This document shows, piece by piece, positions 47,035 through 59,000 of a stretch of DNA of 64,000 bases. How positions within the stretch are numbered: position 1 is the stretch's first letter; each line of letters opens with the position of its first letter. A program made the translations under genes and the position numbers. The stretch covers positions 2,364,904 through 2,428,903 of the forward strand of contig NW_003314261.1 in assembly GCF_000143415.4 (NCBI RefSeq), read 5' to 3'. Origin of the DNA: Selaginella moellendorffii. Lineage: Eukaryota > Streptophyta > Lycopodiopsida > Selaginellales > Selaginellaceae. The notes below the pieces were generated by a model, which saw nothing but the letters and a program-made list of their open reading frames with translations, searched no databases and was not told the DNA's origin.

Positions 47035-49305
47035 TTACTTGACGTTAAAACTGCGTGACCGGACGTTGGAGAGCATTGCTAGAGCGGAGCCCGAGTGACA
47101 CTCATCGTCCATCGTCAAAACTTTATCGGCAGCTCGCTCGGCACGCTTCACATCTTCGTGATTCGTGCACGCCCCCAGGAACGCCGTCCACAGCACCACA
47201 CTCGGCGCCACCGGCATCTCGCTCGCCAGCTCTTCGGCTTCGTCGAGCCGGCCTTTACGTCCCAGGAGATCAACCACGCATCCGAAGTGCTGGACAGTCG
47301 GAGAAACTCCAAAGTCTTGTTCCATGGACGAGAAGAGAGCTTGAGCCTGTTGGAGAAGCCCCCTGTGGCTGCAAGAGCTTAGCACGTTAATGAAAGTGAC
47401 CGAGTTTGGTACCTGGCCTTGGAGCTGCATGAGCCGGAACAGCGCGAAGCACGAATCTCCACCACTGGCCTGAGCAAAACATCCCAGTAGCGAGTTCCAC
47501 GAGACCACGTTTTGTTTTTCCATGAGCCGAAACACCAGAGCAGCTTCATCCAAGTGCCCAAACTTGGCGTACATGTTGATGAGTGAATTCCCAACACCAA
47601 CGTCGTAATGATCGAGTTTCCTCTCTGCAACCAGCACATGAATTTTCCTGCCCTGGCTCGGACTTCGGGATGAGTCGATGGCAATGATAACAGCAGCTTT
47701 GCTCGGCCTGACACCTTCCAGTTGCATTTCGCAGAATAGCTTCAGTGACTTGTCGACATGGCCATTCTGAGCGCACTGTCCAGCAAGTGTCTTCCACAAA
47801 AGCGGTTCCCGACGAGAGCTCAGAGCTCTAAAGACCTGTGTGGCTTGGCCAAGCTCCCCGCATTGTCCATAAAAGTTAACTAGTGAGGTACCAATCTCCG
47901 GCTCGTCTTCAATCTTAACGCCTGTGTTGATGATCTGTTCGTGAATCTCCCGGCCCGTTTTGTAGTCCCCCAGCACACCACAGGCATCCAAGACAACCGA
48001 AAACGTGACTGCGTTCGGTGCCAAATCCATCTGTCTAAAGAGCTCCACCGCCTCTTTCGTTTCGTCGCGTAGAACATACGCCGAGATGATGCTGTTCCAG
48101 GAGACGATATCCCGGATCACCATGCTGTCGAAAATCCTCCTGGCCTCTTGCAAGCAGTTGCATCTGGAATACAGAACTATAAGAACGTTGGCCGATTTAG
48201 TATTGACAAACTCCATACCAGCCTCTTTCAAGAGCTCGTGTGCCAGCTTCAACGACTTTAAATCCCAGCATGCGTTAATGAAGGCAACGAGCGATATCTC
48301 GTCGCACTTGACACCTTCCAGCTGCATTCTCCAGAAAAGAGCCGCTGCTTCTCTATTTCTACCTCGCTGCGAAAACGCCTCGATAGCTCCTGTCCAGTGA
48401 AAAGCATTAGTCGAGTGGTGGTTTAAAAACTCTAGCAATAACTTACGAGCCACCTCAAGCTCGCCACAACGGCCATACAAGTTGGTGAGTGTGGCACCGA
48501 CGATCTCGTCCATTATCAGGCCCGCTTCTACGATCAAGCCATGAATCCAGGTGACGTGCTTCAATCCCCACGATGTTCTCGAGCTGCCAAGATCACTACA
48601 CGCCGTTAGAACAGTGGTGAATGTAACCTTGTCAACTTTGATACCTTCTACCAGCATTGCGTGGAAGAGCTCCAGCGCTCTGGCTCCATCGTTCTTTGCC
48701 ACTGCTCTAATGATCGACGTCCAGCTGACCGTGTTCTTGAGCGGCAACGCATGAAACATCCTCACTGCCTGGCCGGTATCACCACACCGCTCATACATGC
48801 AGAGCAGCGCGTTTCCCACAACAACATCCCGCTCCAAGAATCCTTCTCGGACGATGCATTCCCCGATGATCTTTCCCGTGCCAAGAGCCTCGGGGCCGCC
48901 GCAAGACCCAAGGAGAACCACAAAGGTTACGCCGTCGGGCCTCACATTCTCGCCCAGCATTCGCCTCAGGAGCTGCAGTGCGGTGCCGTGATGCCCCCGC
49001 TGGGCATACGCCGCGACGATCGCCGTCCAGGAGAAGAGATTCCTCACCTGCATATCCTCGAAGACCTGGCGCGCGCTGGAAATGCTGCCGCAGCCGCCAT
49101 ACATCGCGATGAGGTGATTGACGAGGACGAGATCGAGCGCGCCGCCCTGCGCCATGATCCAATGCGCCCGCCGCCCCTCCGCCAGCGCCCCGTGGCGCTG
49201 GCATTGCTCGAGGAGCTCAACCCTAAACCTGTGACTGCAACGCTCCCCCTCGACAAGACGGCGCTGGATCATCCAAGCGATATGGCTGCGCGCCATAGGG
49301 CCCAA
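47035..49305 (-). CDS. PPR protein, PLS type with E-type end, 756 aa
   Basis: Intronless. The N-terminus is Arg-rich (MGPMARSHIAWMIQRR), compatible with an organellar targeting signal. From about residue 55 on it has PPR repeats of mixed length in P-L-S order: LVNHLIAMYGGCGSISSARQ, then NLFSWTAIVAAYAQRGHHGT, and so on, to about residue 690. The end is E-like (APSVVLWTAFLGACTNHEDV, SALAMLSNVRS) and there is no DYW domain. Likely role: site-specific binding of plastid or mitochondrial RNA; the target is not predictable with confidence here. It faces the other PPR gene tail to tail. The two are not recent duplicates, since repeat type and sequence differ. Confidence 0.92.
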   Translation of the reverse strand: MGPMARSHIAWMIQRRLVEGERCSHRFRVELLEQCQRHGALAEGRRAHWIMAQGGALDLVLVNHLIAMYGGCGSISSARQVFEDMQVRNLFSWTAIVAAYAQRGHHGTALQLLRRMLGENVRPDGVTFVVLLGSCGGPEALGTGKIIGECIVREGFLERDVVVGNALLCMYERCGDTGQAVRMFHALPLKNTVSWTSIIRAVAKNDGARALELFHAMLVEGIKVDKVTFTTVLTACSDLGSSRTSWGLKHVTWIHGLIVEAGLIMDEIVGATLTNLYGRCGELEVARKLLLEFLNHHSTNAFHWTGAIEAFSQRGRNREAAALFWRMQLEGVKCDEISLVAFINACWDLKSLKLAHELLKEAGMEFVNTKSANVLIVLYSRCNCLQEARRIFDSMVIRDIVSWNSIISAYVLRDETKEAVELFRQMDLAPNAVTFSVVLDACGVLGDYKTGREIHEQIINTGVKIEDEPEIGTSLVNFYGQCGELGQATQVFRALSSRREPLLWKTLAGQCAQNGHVDKSLKLFCEMQLEGVRPSKAAVIIAIDSSRSPSQGRKIHVLVAERKLDHYDVGVGNSLINMYAKFGHLDEAALVFRLMEKQNVVSWNSLLGCFAQASGGDSCFALFRLMQLQGQVPNSVTFINVLSSCSHRGLLQQAQALFSSMEQDFGVSPTVQHFGCVVDLLGRKGRLDEAEELASEMPVAPSVVLWTAFLGACTNHEDVKRAERAADKVLTMDDECHSGSALAMLSNVRSRSFNVK

Positions 49306-49449
49306 GTGGCCATACGTTTATACTTTATTAATAGTAACAGTAATAAACGCGCGAAGATACCACTGCATTAAAAAAGGTGAGAAAAAAAATCGCGTGTGTG
49401 AAAGGACACACAAGAGTAACATGATGGGGACGTTGCTAGGGGGCAGGGT

Positions 49450-49500
49450 GGCAGCGGGGAATCGAACCCCTGACCTCCTTGCGTGTGTGAGACCATCATC
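49450..49500 (-). other. 3' half of a tRNA-Val(CAC)-like sequence
   Basis: On the minus strand GGTCTCACACACG resembles the anticodon arm of tRNA-Val(CAC), followed by AGGTC and a T-arm AGGGGTTCGATTCCCC with a perfect four-pair GGGG/CCCC stem. The 5' half (acceptor strand and D-arm) is not present in pairing form. It is therefore a tRNA fragment or the head of a decayed tRNA-derived SINE, and not a working tRNA. Confidence 0.45.
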
Positions 49501-50267
49501 CAGCTGTGTTTGTGCGTGCTCTCTCTCCTTTGTCGTGCGTGCGTTTGCGGCACCACCAAGCGCGAGCTAGCTATCAATCAAACCAAACCAAACCCTAATT
49601 TTGTGGAGGAGGGAGGAGAGCTCGGCTATGGCGGCAGCGAGGGCTTTTTCTCCTCCTCCTAGCTTGCGGCGGCGCAGCGCCACGGCAACGAGCGGCCGCT
49701 CGGATTCCAAGCTCGTCTCATCGGGATCCGCGTAAAATCCTCGCCGCTCGGTGGAATCTTGCTCGCCGCCGGGAATGTGTTCTTGTTTGCTTCTCTCAGC
49801 AGGAGATTTCCACTTTTCCTCGCAATCTAGGTTCTCGTCGGCAGCGGTGTAGCAATTACGAGCTAATTGCTCGTTGGATTTTTCCTCCCATCCACCTCGG
49901 TTTCTTCGGTCCAAGCAAGCCCTTTTCTCTTCATAGAACACTCTGGTGCAGCTCCTTGTCTCGTTCCTTCCCCCCGTCGCTGCAGTGTCTCCGTTCGCTT
50001 TCGTGATATTGGTAGGAGAGATCGAAATCGATCTGCATGGAAGAAATATCCACCTAGAGGTATCTAGCTAGAACTTTCAAAGTTTATGACATGCCGTCCT
50101 CTTGTGGCACGAGTCGCTGTTCTTCCCCATGCCTTCCTTCTCTGGACTGCATCTCCTCGCCAAAAAGGATCGCCAATGGGTGGACTCGGTGGATCCAGGA
50201 GCAAAGCTCGCAAGTTGCTCCTGGTTTATGAATTGGGTTCCTGGAAGGAGTCCTGGGCGACGTACAC

Positions 50268-50291
50268 GGCAGGCAGGCAGGCAGGCAGGCA
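50268..50291 (+). repeat. (GGCA)6 microsatellite
   Basis: Six perfect tetranucleotide copies in the presumed 5' UTR of the WRC gene. Confidence 0.9.
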
Positions 50292-50587
50292 TTTGCTTTC
50301 ATGGTACTCGCTCTCACTCATGATGCTGGGCTTGATCTTCCTTCAGTGAGAGCAGGGGCTAAAGGTGTGTGTGGTCAGATCAGCTACCCGGTGATTTGCA
50401 GAAGAAGAAGCTCCATCTGCAGTCTTCGATGGTGATGGTGAGGGGGCTCTTGTTTCTTGGCTGACGAGTTTCTCGGTTTCCATCTCCTCGATTAAAGCTA
50501 AAGCTATACAGTGTTGGTGGTATGCAGTGATCTCCCGCCGCGCCGGTGTCTTGGTCGTCGTCCTTGTGGGTGGCTCATGCTCCGGGA

Positions 50588-53217
50588 ATGCGCATTCGAA
50601 GGCAGCAGCAGCAGCAGCGGATGGAGAGCTTGAGTGTTACTGTTCTTCCTGCAACTCTGCTGCAAGAGAGAGACTCAAAGTCGTCGTGCTCGGAGGCCAT
50701 CCCTGGCAGTTTGTCCAGATCCAGGAGGTCGACCAACTGGCTGGACAAGCTCCGGGCCTCCAAGGGGTTCTCGCCGGAGCCCAAAGTCGAGATTGAGGAG
50801 TTTGTGAGGACCCTCCATGGGAATTCTTCCGGAGATTCCAAGAGCAGCGGCGTCACAGCGACCGCTCCTTTGCGCTCATCGGCTGGGAATGTAGCCGACT
50901 GCAATGCCGCCAGCGGCAGCGGCAGCGGCACCACCTCAGAGGAGAAGCTTTGTGCTGTGGAAGACAAAGTTGGATTTCCAGGAGGGGATTGCAAGGTGGA
51001 GGATGACAGACGTGGTGAAGCAGAGGTTGCTGTAGTGGGTACAATGGATTTGGTACAATTTGAGCAGTGTGATTCTTTTGACCCCGACGGTTCGAAGGCC
51101 AAGCCCAGCAGCAGCAGTGGCCAGTGCATGAAGCTGTCGAATTCTTCCGAAGGGCTCTCGCAAGTTTGTCCAAGTGAAGGCTCTTCGCCGGAGGAGAACG
51201 GGAAAGGCAAGTCTTTAAGCCCGGGAATCAGTAATGCAGATAATGGTAACGCCATTGCTCCGGCCAAAGCTTGTGGGGACTACGACGTCTACGCGTTTGG
51301 ATTGCCTCGGGAAGACTTCGAGCCGTCCCAAGGGTGTGTGACGACGGTGAAGCAGCAGCAGCGGAAGCAGCAGCGCAAGAGGAAGCAGCAGAGGCCGAGG
51401 AGCTGCCCGAAAACAAACACCTTTTCTCCCGGGCAGGAGGTAACTGGACCTTTACTGCAACGAAGGAACCTGGAGCTCCTGCGGCTGGGGAGCTACTGTG
51501 TGCAGGAGAGGGGGAGTCCAGAGTCAGAGAAGGCGAATCCCGTGTGCCGGACTCAACTGGCATTGCGGCAAGAGTATCTGACTGCGACACCGTTGAATTG
51601 CAGTGACGAGAAGAGGAGAAGTTGCGCGAGCTTGACAACCAGCTGCATGGAGAAGATGCGCGCCTTCAGCCTGCGGAGCCAGTCCTCTACAGAGTCGGAC
51701 GGAAACGGGAGCGATAGTACGTCCGACTCGTTGACCCTTCGCAGGCGAGGGATGAAGCAGTCAAAGGATCTACAGGGTGCTATTTGCTCCAAGAGGAGAA
51801 AGTTGTATGCTGCTGGAGCTCCTGTTACTGTAAGCCGCGTTTGTTGCACATTAGCCGTGGTCGTTAACAACTTGGATTTGCAGCCATTCCAGGTGGAGCG
51901 AACATTGTCTTTGCAGAAAGATGACCACTTGCAGGCACGGAGGAGGTATGTAGTTCTCAGCCCACTGCTGCAAAGCTCGTGTTCTTATTTGACTCTTTCC
52001 AGGACACCGCAAACGAATGGCTTTTTCGGTAAGGACGTGGCTATCCTTACAGCTACTGTACTAATTGGACTTTATTTCTTTGTGTTCTTTGAGCAACAGA
52101 TATTGCTTCGTCCATGCTTAGAGCACCACTCGGTGTCTCCAAAACTTTGCCTCCTCCTGACGATCCTCCCGACCACCCGGCGAGCCAACCGAAGGATACA
52201 CTCGCCTCCTCAGTCTACCAGGTATTCATGAAGGCTGGCAAGAACGGCTTGACAACACGGGAGGCCGTCTCCAAGATCATCGAGGAAAAGCTTCCGGGGC
52301 TCGGGGAATGCAGCGTGGTGGCGAGGGTGGAAGTGGGGAAGATCGTGCGCACGTCTCCTTACTTCATGGAGCTGGAGGAATCAAGGTTTGTACTGTGCAG
52401 TGCAATAACCGGCATAGAAGACAAAGCAAACAACAAAGGCCCAGGGGCGGAAAAGGTAAAGGAACAGGTGTACGAGCTCCAGAACTGGGCCGCTCTTGCA
52501 GTTAGACGGGCGCGGACAGGCAAAACGAGAAGGAAACCAATCCGTGACAGGAGTGGTCTGGCAGTGTCAGTAGTGGGAAAACCAGGTAGCGAGGAGAATA
52601 GTAAAGCAGCAGCACCAGCAACAGCACTCCAGCAGAAGCAGCCCCAGCAGCATCAGCAGCAGCAGCAGCAGCAGCAGCGTGAACAGGAACCGCCCCGGAA
52701 GCGACGACTGAAGTCTGTACAGCAGGATAGTACAGGTCTCGGGAACCGCTGCAACCGGTCTGATGGCAAAGGCTGGCATTGCCCGCTGCTAGCACAGGTC
52801 GGGTACTTGCTTTGCGACCACCATCTGGACAGGTTGCGAGCAAAGTCAGGCTCCAAGGCGAGGAGGCCCAACAAAAACCGAGCCGAGAAGCGGGCCAACA
52901 ACAACACCACCACCAAGAACAGTGCTGGAAACCACGCCACCGCCGCCACCAACAGAAATAGCAACAAAGGCAACAACAACGTCACCACCACCAACACTGG
53001 TAGGGGTAAGCAGGGAAAGGCTAGTCACAGGAATGGATTTAAAGCTCCGGCGCCACCGCCGCCGACGAATCCAAGTGGGAGGGAGGCGTGGGGGTCTCGT
53101 CAGTCTTTGGGTGTAGCGAGAGTAGGACGGGGTAGCGAGAAGCGGCAGAAGAAGGCCGAGGAGCTGCAGGACGAGTCCGGTGGAGAGGAGGTGACGACGT
53201 TTGGGTTGAGGTTCTAG
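50588..53217 (+). CDS. WRC-domain nuclear protein with winged-helix-like region, four exons, 815 aa
   Basis: Exons 50588-51829, 51884-51945, 52003-52028 and 52100-53217 join in one frame. The start was chosen at MRIRR because plant proteins of this uncharacterised family begin MRIRK and soon after have the conserved NWLDKLRxSKGF (residues 50-61). The middle is low-complexity with basic stretches (QQRKRKQQRPR), likely nuclear localisation signals. Residues about 480-545 (VYQVFMKAGKNGLTTREAVS to FVLCS) look like a winged-helix fold. A polyQ run is followed by a WRC motif at about 661-686 (C-x9-C-x10-C-x2-H), a plant zinc/DNA-binding motif also found in growth-regulating factors. There is no QLQ domain, so it is not a GRF. 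The C-terminus is Asn/Thr-rich. Exon 3 is only 26 nt. The last coding bases are repeated downstream. Confidence 0.85.
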
Positions 53218-53505
53218 ATAGGAGGAACAGGAGGAGTGGCAATCCCAATCTCAATCCCAGCGGTGATGAGATTGATGATCACTGAAGAAGAGCCGGGGTG
53301 CTTGGATCATAAAAGGTGGAACTTGGAAGAACAGTGGTGGTGGTGGAGGAGAAGAGCGAAGAGGAGGTGACGACGTTGGGGTTGAGATCCTAGACAGGAA
53401 CAGGGAGCGGATCGCTTGGGCCATCAAAGTTGGAACTTGGAAGAACAGTGGTGGAGGATAAGAGCGAACGTTTGGGTTGAGGTTCTAGATAGGAACAGGA
53501 GGAGG
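53188..53505 (+). repeat. Imperfect tandem copies of the WRC gene 3' end
   Basis: The last codons and stop of the WRC gene (ACGTTTGGGTTGAGGTTCTA) recur at about 53370-53392 (ACGTTGGGGTTGAGATCCTA) and 53468-53488, each followed by AGGAACAGG-like sequence. The block CCCAATCTCAATCCCAGCG recurs at about 53244 and 53522, and GGAACTTGGAAGAACAGTGG at about 53320 and 53430. So the stop-codon region has been tandemly repeated about three times. Confidence 0.8.
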
Positions 53506-54069
53506 AGGATTCGGTGGCGATCCCAATCTCAATCCCAGCGTTTGATGATCGCTGATGGAGAACTTGGAAGAGCAGCGGTGGAGGAGACGAGAGCAAAAGA
53601 CACTGGCGGCGATGATGAGGTGGTAATAACCCACGCACTTTGATTGGAGAGATTTTTTGGAGAATGGTAAGTTAGGTGGAGGGGAACATTGATTGATTTG
53701 ATTTGATTTGATGGAAGCGGCGCACAACAGTGGCAGTGGCAGCGGCAGCATCGCAATTGGTTTGTTGCAGCGGCGACGCAAAAAAGAGGAGAACAGCAAA
53801 AAAAAAAAAGAGAGAGAGCCAAAAGCGACGATCGATCAAAGTTTGTACAGGAAAGAACCATTCATTCTTTTAAAGAAGGGGAAAAAAAAAGGGCACAGTA
53901 AAAGTAAGAAAAGGTGTTTTGTTTGGTAGGAAGTGAGGTACTCTTACCCCTTCGTGGAGTGAAAGCGAGACAAGGAATCTTTTTTTTAAATGCCCGTGCT
54001 TGCCTCCCTCTCGCTGGGACTCCGAGGGTTTAGGGTTTTCTCTCGCTTTGGCTTTTGGGCGAGGAGGGG
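53218..54069. other. 3' flank of WRC gene and 5' flank of the next gene
   Basis: The first 300 bases are the tandem copies described above; the rest is A- and G-rich with a poly-A stretch near 53797 and another near 53880. No independent gene is supported. Confidence 0.5.
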
Positions 54070-55773
54070 ATGGCGGATGATGCCGCCTACTTGGCGCTCG
54101 TGGAGCGCTTCAAAGCTGTGCTCGGCGGCCCCGATCTCGCGGGACATGCGAGCGCTGGCGGCGATCTGGCGGTTGAATCGGTGAGTTTTTGCCTTTTTCG
54201 TGAGGATTTTTGGCGAGAATCGTTCCGGGCACGGCATTGATCCTGGGATTCTGCGTTTCTAGGTTGGCGAGAAGCGGAATCGAGTCGGCGAGGGCGAGGG
54301 GGAGGAGAGGAACAAGCCGAGCAAGAAAGGACGCGGGGCGAGCGAATGGTTTCTGGTGTACACGCAGTCGAGCATTATGAGGAAGCAGAGGTCTGTTGGT
54401 TTGTTTGTTTTGCTTATTTGTTTGCTTTCTCGGAGTGGCATGGAATGTAATGAACTTCCTTTGCTTATCTCAGCTCATTGATGGTTTCCTTGGAAGCATT
54501 TTTCTTTTCCTCCTGTTTTCTGGGAGCGGTCAGTTTGATTTCATTCTTTGATGATTTTCTTGACTTACATTAGCTTTTTTCATTCTCTAGCAGTGTTTTG
54601 CCTCATTCCATTGGCTTTTTCTTTTCTTTTTGTCTCTTGTGTTGCATTTCCTATTGCTTTTTGTAGCTCCTTTTCCTGTTTTCGTTGATAATTTCGTGTC
54701 TATAGATACATGTACAATGTTGCAGACGCCCGGGTAGCGCAGTACGTCGAAAAAGGACTTTCGGATAATCTCTTTATCAGCGACGTCTCGTCGTCGTCGA
54801 ATCTATGGGCTCTCATTTTGGACGCTTCAACCGGCTTCACGGCGCAAGAGTACTTGATCTCTTCCGTGTTTCTCAACAAGGTACCGAACGTATGTTTCTT
54901 TTCGATGTCACGGCTCATTCTTTGTACGCAAAGGAATGGATCGTGGAACACTGGAACAAAAACTACTTCATTACCGCGGTAGCGGGTGCTAGCAATGGAC
55001 ATTCACTACTCGTCATGTCCAAAGGTACGTGTCTGGGAATCATTTAAAGTTATAAATTGGTTTCTCTTGCCAGGACCACCTTACACTCAGCAGTCGTATA
55101 AGATATCCAGGAAGTTCCCGTTCACCTGGATAAAGAAGAAGTGGCGTCAAGGCTTTTTCGTGACCAATCTCACTGCCACTGGCAAGCGCTGGGCAGCGGT
55201 AATGTCAAAGACAACGTTTTTTAATGATCAGGTTCGCCTTGCTTGCACAATTTTCTAAGTCATTTGCTTTTTCAATCTATCCAGTACGTAGAACTTGACT
55301 GCACTTACACCCGGGATAGACTTAATCGGCTCCGTGGCCGGGGCTTCCAAATCACTGCTGTTGGCAATACTCCGGAGCACGCAGCAGTGGTTCTTAGTTC
55401 CTTCTCTGGAGAAAATGGACAGGGCCGTTTTCCAGCTGCTGAGCAACAAGCATCGATCTCGGGATCATTTCCCAGCAATCAAGTCAAGGTAAGTTTTTCA
55501 CTTTCTCAGTCCTCTCTTTCTTCTTCTTCTAGTTTCTTTCAGCTTGCTGAAATCTATTTCTTCCTCTTCATCTTCTTCGTCTGTGCTTGTAAGTTTGGAT
55601 TTTAGAATTGAAGAAGAGTTGATCGCTTACAAGCATTGCAGGAGAATTGGACAAGGCGACTATACATCTCGCAAATGAGCTATGGACGCACAAACCATTT
55701 CGAAGGAAAGGCTGTGAAGCTCGCGATTGGCAGGCCGGTAACTAACAGCGGTGAAGTAACAATGGCGCTGTAA
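54070..55773 (+). CDS. Stand-alone C-terminal domain of MUT9-like kinases, seven exons, 332 aa
   Basis: Exons 54070-54180, 54263-54390, 54706-54880, 54934-55024, 55074-55231, 55285-55488 and 55642-55773 keep frame. After a short acidic start and a basic linker (EERNKPSKKGRG), residues about 68 on match the conserved region that follows the kinase in plant MUT9-like/AEL casein-kinase-1-like kinases: QRYMYNVADARVAQYVEKG, SNLWALILDASTGFTAQEY, KEWIVEHWNKNYFIT, MSKGPPYTQQSYKISRKFPF, KWRQGFFVTNL, and a final RRLYISQMSYGRT. The kinase domain itself is absent and the gene's own ATG lies in a good context, so this is a single-domain protein. The domain's biochemical role is unknown to me; nuclear location is a guess from the relatives. 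Intron 2 (315 nt) is long for this region. Confidence 0.83.
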
Positions 55774-56048
55774 GAAAAAAATTGATTTTGCCTTGTACAA
55801 AGTAAAAGCGCTTTTTGTTCTTAGTTTAGTCTCCTCGTGGTCAACCTAACTAGGGTTTCTCGCGATTCAGCTGGCGATCTCCAATGCGGGAGCTGGAGAG
55901 ATCGCAGATCCAGGCCCGTTGGGAGGATTCGCGTCGAGATTACAGGTAGCGCTGGAGGATGGGTGGGATTTTGCGAGAGGATTCGGGAATGTAGCCAGCG
56001 GCCCGGTGGATTTTGTAAATCGCGCGTGCTCGCTCGCCCGCGGCCACC

Positions 56049-59000
56049 ATGATGATGGCTTATGGATGGCCGAGGCTCTTCCCGCTGTCAGCTTCGTCGC
56101 GGCAATTCGTCATCTATCTGAAGGTCTTGGAGGATTTGCTGCTTGTTGTGACCAAGAGCGAGATAGAAATATGGAGCTTCGCACAGGTAGCGTACTGTTT
56201 TCTCTCTTTGATCGATTTGCGGGAGCGCTTTTAACATTGGGTGTTCTTCCAGCATAGAATAAAGCTCGGGCATTGCGTTAGAGAAGCGTCATCTTTGGAC
56301 AAGGAAGGGCCAAATGCGTTTGCGGTCTGGAAAGCCGATGGAAAATCTCTTGCTGTCATTGTAAGTTCTTTCTCTTCCTTTTTTTTCCATAGTTTCTGAT
56401 GCTATGTCGCTTTGTTCTCTCTTTTTTTCTTATGAATTCTTCAGACTGCTGGCTTTTTTTTCTCTGTCTATGAGATTGCCATCTCTGGCAAGAAGCTTGC
56501 CGATGCAAACCATGCGGTCGACTTACTCCATTTCAAATGTGGCTTCAACACTAGACTGTCTCAAAGAGTGACAGCGTAAGGCAGGTCTCTGGTTTGTTCG
56601 TTTTGATGTTCTCTCTTTTACAGACTTACGAGTGACGATGCGTCGATCCTCCTCGGCTTGTCAGATGGTTCCTTGGCAGTGATGTCTTGGACGGGAGAGG
56701 TAGCTGTTCCTTTCTTAGCTAAACTCTCTAGTTATAACTGGATCATTACAGGAAGTGGGGAACGTTAAACTTCGCGGCGGCTTTGTTCCGTTAGTCGGCA
56801 TCCTGCCTCTTTCCGTGGAAAATGGAAATTTGGAAGCATCTGGCCTGGGAGTTGTTCAACTTGAAACGTCAACTGTCTTGCAAATGCTGGTGGTGGTTTT
56901 TATGGATGGTCGTGTCCTTCAGTGCTCGATCGACCGTAGGAGCCCAGCTGATATCAAGCCGGAAAAATGGGCCTCTATATTTGATGCTGTTTGCACATCC
57001 ATCGGCCAGCAACTCCAGTTGCTAGCAGTCGGCTCAAGACGTGGAACAGTCGAGCTGTTAAACTTGGCTGATAACCTCTCTCATATTCGGACCATTTCGC
57101 TCTTGGACTGGGGGTAAGCATCCATTTCGTCCTAGTCGTTTCGGGTTTTCTGAGTTTTATGTTTTGCAGGTATTCCGTAGAGGACACTGGCTCCGTCGCG
57201 TCCATGAGCTGGACACCTGATAACTCTTCGCTTGCTGTTGGATGGAAGAACAGAGGGATTTCTGTGTGGTCTGTCTCGGGCTGTCGACTTATGTGCTCCA
57301 TCCGCCAAGGGAGTGTAAGTAATGCATTTTCTCCTGCTTCATCTGGAGTTGACGCATCGAGACATGAGCCTTTGGCAAATGGTGCAGCACATTTGGCTTG
57401 GGGACCGCATGGCTTCAGCTTAATAGCTGCCGGGCCAAGAAACGTTAAGGGGCTTCTGGAGTTTTCTTTCGCCAAAAGTTCTCTAAAACGATGTGTATCC
57501 GGGAGTTCTCATATCCTGGATGTACTTTATGGAGAAGACAGATTGCTCCTTGTTGAGTTTGACGAGGAAGACGAGCTTAAGTTACGGCATCTGATGATTC
57601 CGGTATGTTATGGGCAATTTCATTCGTCAACTATTTTGCTTGTCTTCTTTGCTTTTCCAGAAAACTTACATAAGTGAAGGCTGGCCGGTGAGGCATGTGG
57701 CTATTAACGAAGACGGAAGCTATTTGGCAATAGCTGGCAAGCAGGGTGTGATTCTTTACGACGTTCTGATGAAGAGGTGGCGTGTCTTTGGCGACATAAC
57801 GCAAGAGCGGCAGATTCGCTGCTTCCAGTTGATCTGGCTTGACAAAATCATAGTTCTACTCAATTATCGTGAGGCGACTGATTCGTAAGCTATTTCGTAT
57901 TCTTGACCCGTATTTTATACATTGCGCTTGACAGGTATGAATTAAGTCTGTATCCAAGGTTTCATCTTGATGAGAGCTCGCTGTTGTGCCGCAAGATGCT
58001 GCCTGGGAATCCTATAACGATGGACATCTGGCAGCAGTACATCCTCGTTGCATTTGCTCCTTTTGATCTGAGGATTTTTCGTGTCACCATGGATGGGAAT
58101 GTAACTCCTTTCAAGGTTCCAGTTGTCCAGGTACATATTCACCTTCGGTTTTTCTTTTCTTCTTGTGCTAAAATGTTTATGTTCATGCCAGCTAGACACA
58201 GTACGGGAGCTGTCAATTGTTAGTGTCAAAAGGGCTCCTGTGGCACTGCAGTTAGTACCACCACAAAGAAGCCCGGAATCATCTCAGCAACCTGGCAGGT
58301 ACATTTTTGTTAATCATCTTGTTCTGAAAGTCTCAAGCTAAGTATTTGAACTATAGGTGCGTGGTTTTGCGTAACGATGGAGAGCTATCAATACTTGACC
58401 TTGACAAAGGCAGTGAACGAAGCCTTGCAACTGGTATCGAGAGATACTGGCTGACGTCCGGCAATGCACATATCAAGGGTCTAGCGGAAGAAATATCCTG
58501 GTGGGCGTATGGTCACCAGGGAATGCAGGTACTTTCATTGAATGTGCCAGCTATGTTACGTACGTTCTCACACGAAACTCCAGGTCTGGTACCCGTCGTC
58601 TTTGTCGGCTGATAAAACGTCACAGGTAAGCCTTGCACAGCACAAGTAGCTTCTTTACGAGTCTCGTGACCTTGTTTATCCAGCTGGACCCTGAAATTGG
58701 GTTCGATAGAGAAGTTTATCCGTTGGCTCTTTGCCCTTCTGCTGGTGTTCTTGTCGGGGTCTCACAACGCTTGTCGGTATCAACATGCAGCGAGATGCCG
58801 TGTTTTGAGCCAATTCCTCAAGCCGAAACTATTCTTCCTTGTTTGCTTCATCATTTACTTCAGGTATGTGTAAACTTTTTGTGAAAGAGATGTTTAACGT
58901 CCTCTGCTGTTCTGACAGCGTAACAAGCAAGACGAGGCGTTGCAGCTCGCAAAGCTGTCTGCAAGAAATCCACACTTTTCTCACTCTTTGGAATGGCTGC

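Larger units (their letters stand above)
49306..50587. other. Divergent 5' regions of PPR and WRC genes
   Basis: Should contain the PPR promoter (minus) and the long 5' UTR of the WRC gene (plus), which probably has upstream ATGs. It contains a tRNA-Val-like fragment (49450-49500) and a (GGCA)6 microsatellite (50268-50291). No further gene is supported. Confidence 0.45.

Noticed and set aside
49567-49941. 124-codon open frame on the minus strand between the PPR and WRC genes
   Set aside because: No recognisable motif; it lies in the divergent promoter/5' UTR region and its composition follows GC-rich leader sequence.
50575-51267. 230-codon open frame on the minus strand opposite the WRC gene
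   Set aside because: Antisense of a low-complexity coding exon; the plus-strand frame has the family N-terminus and spliced continuation.
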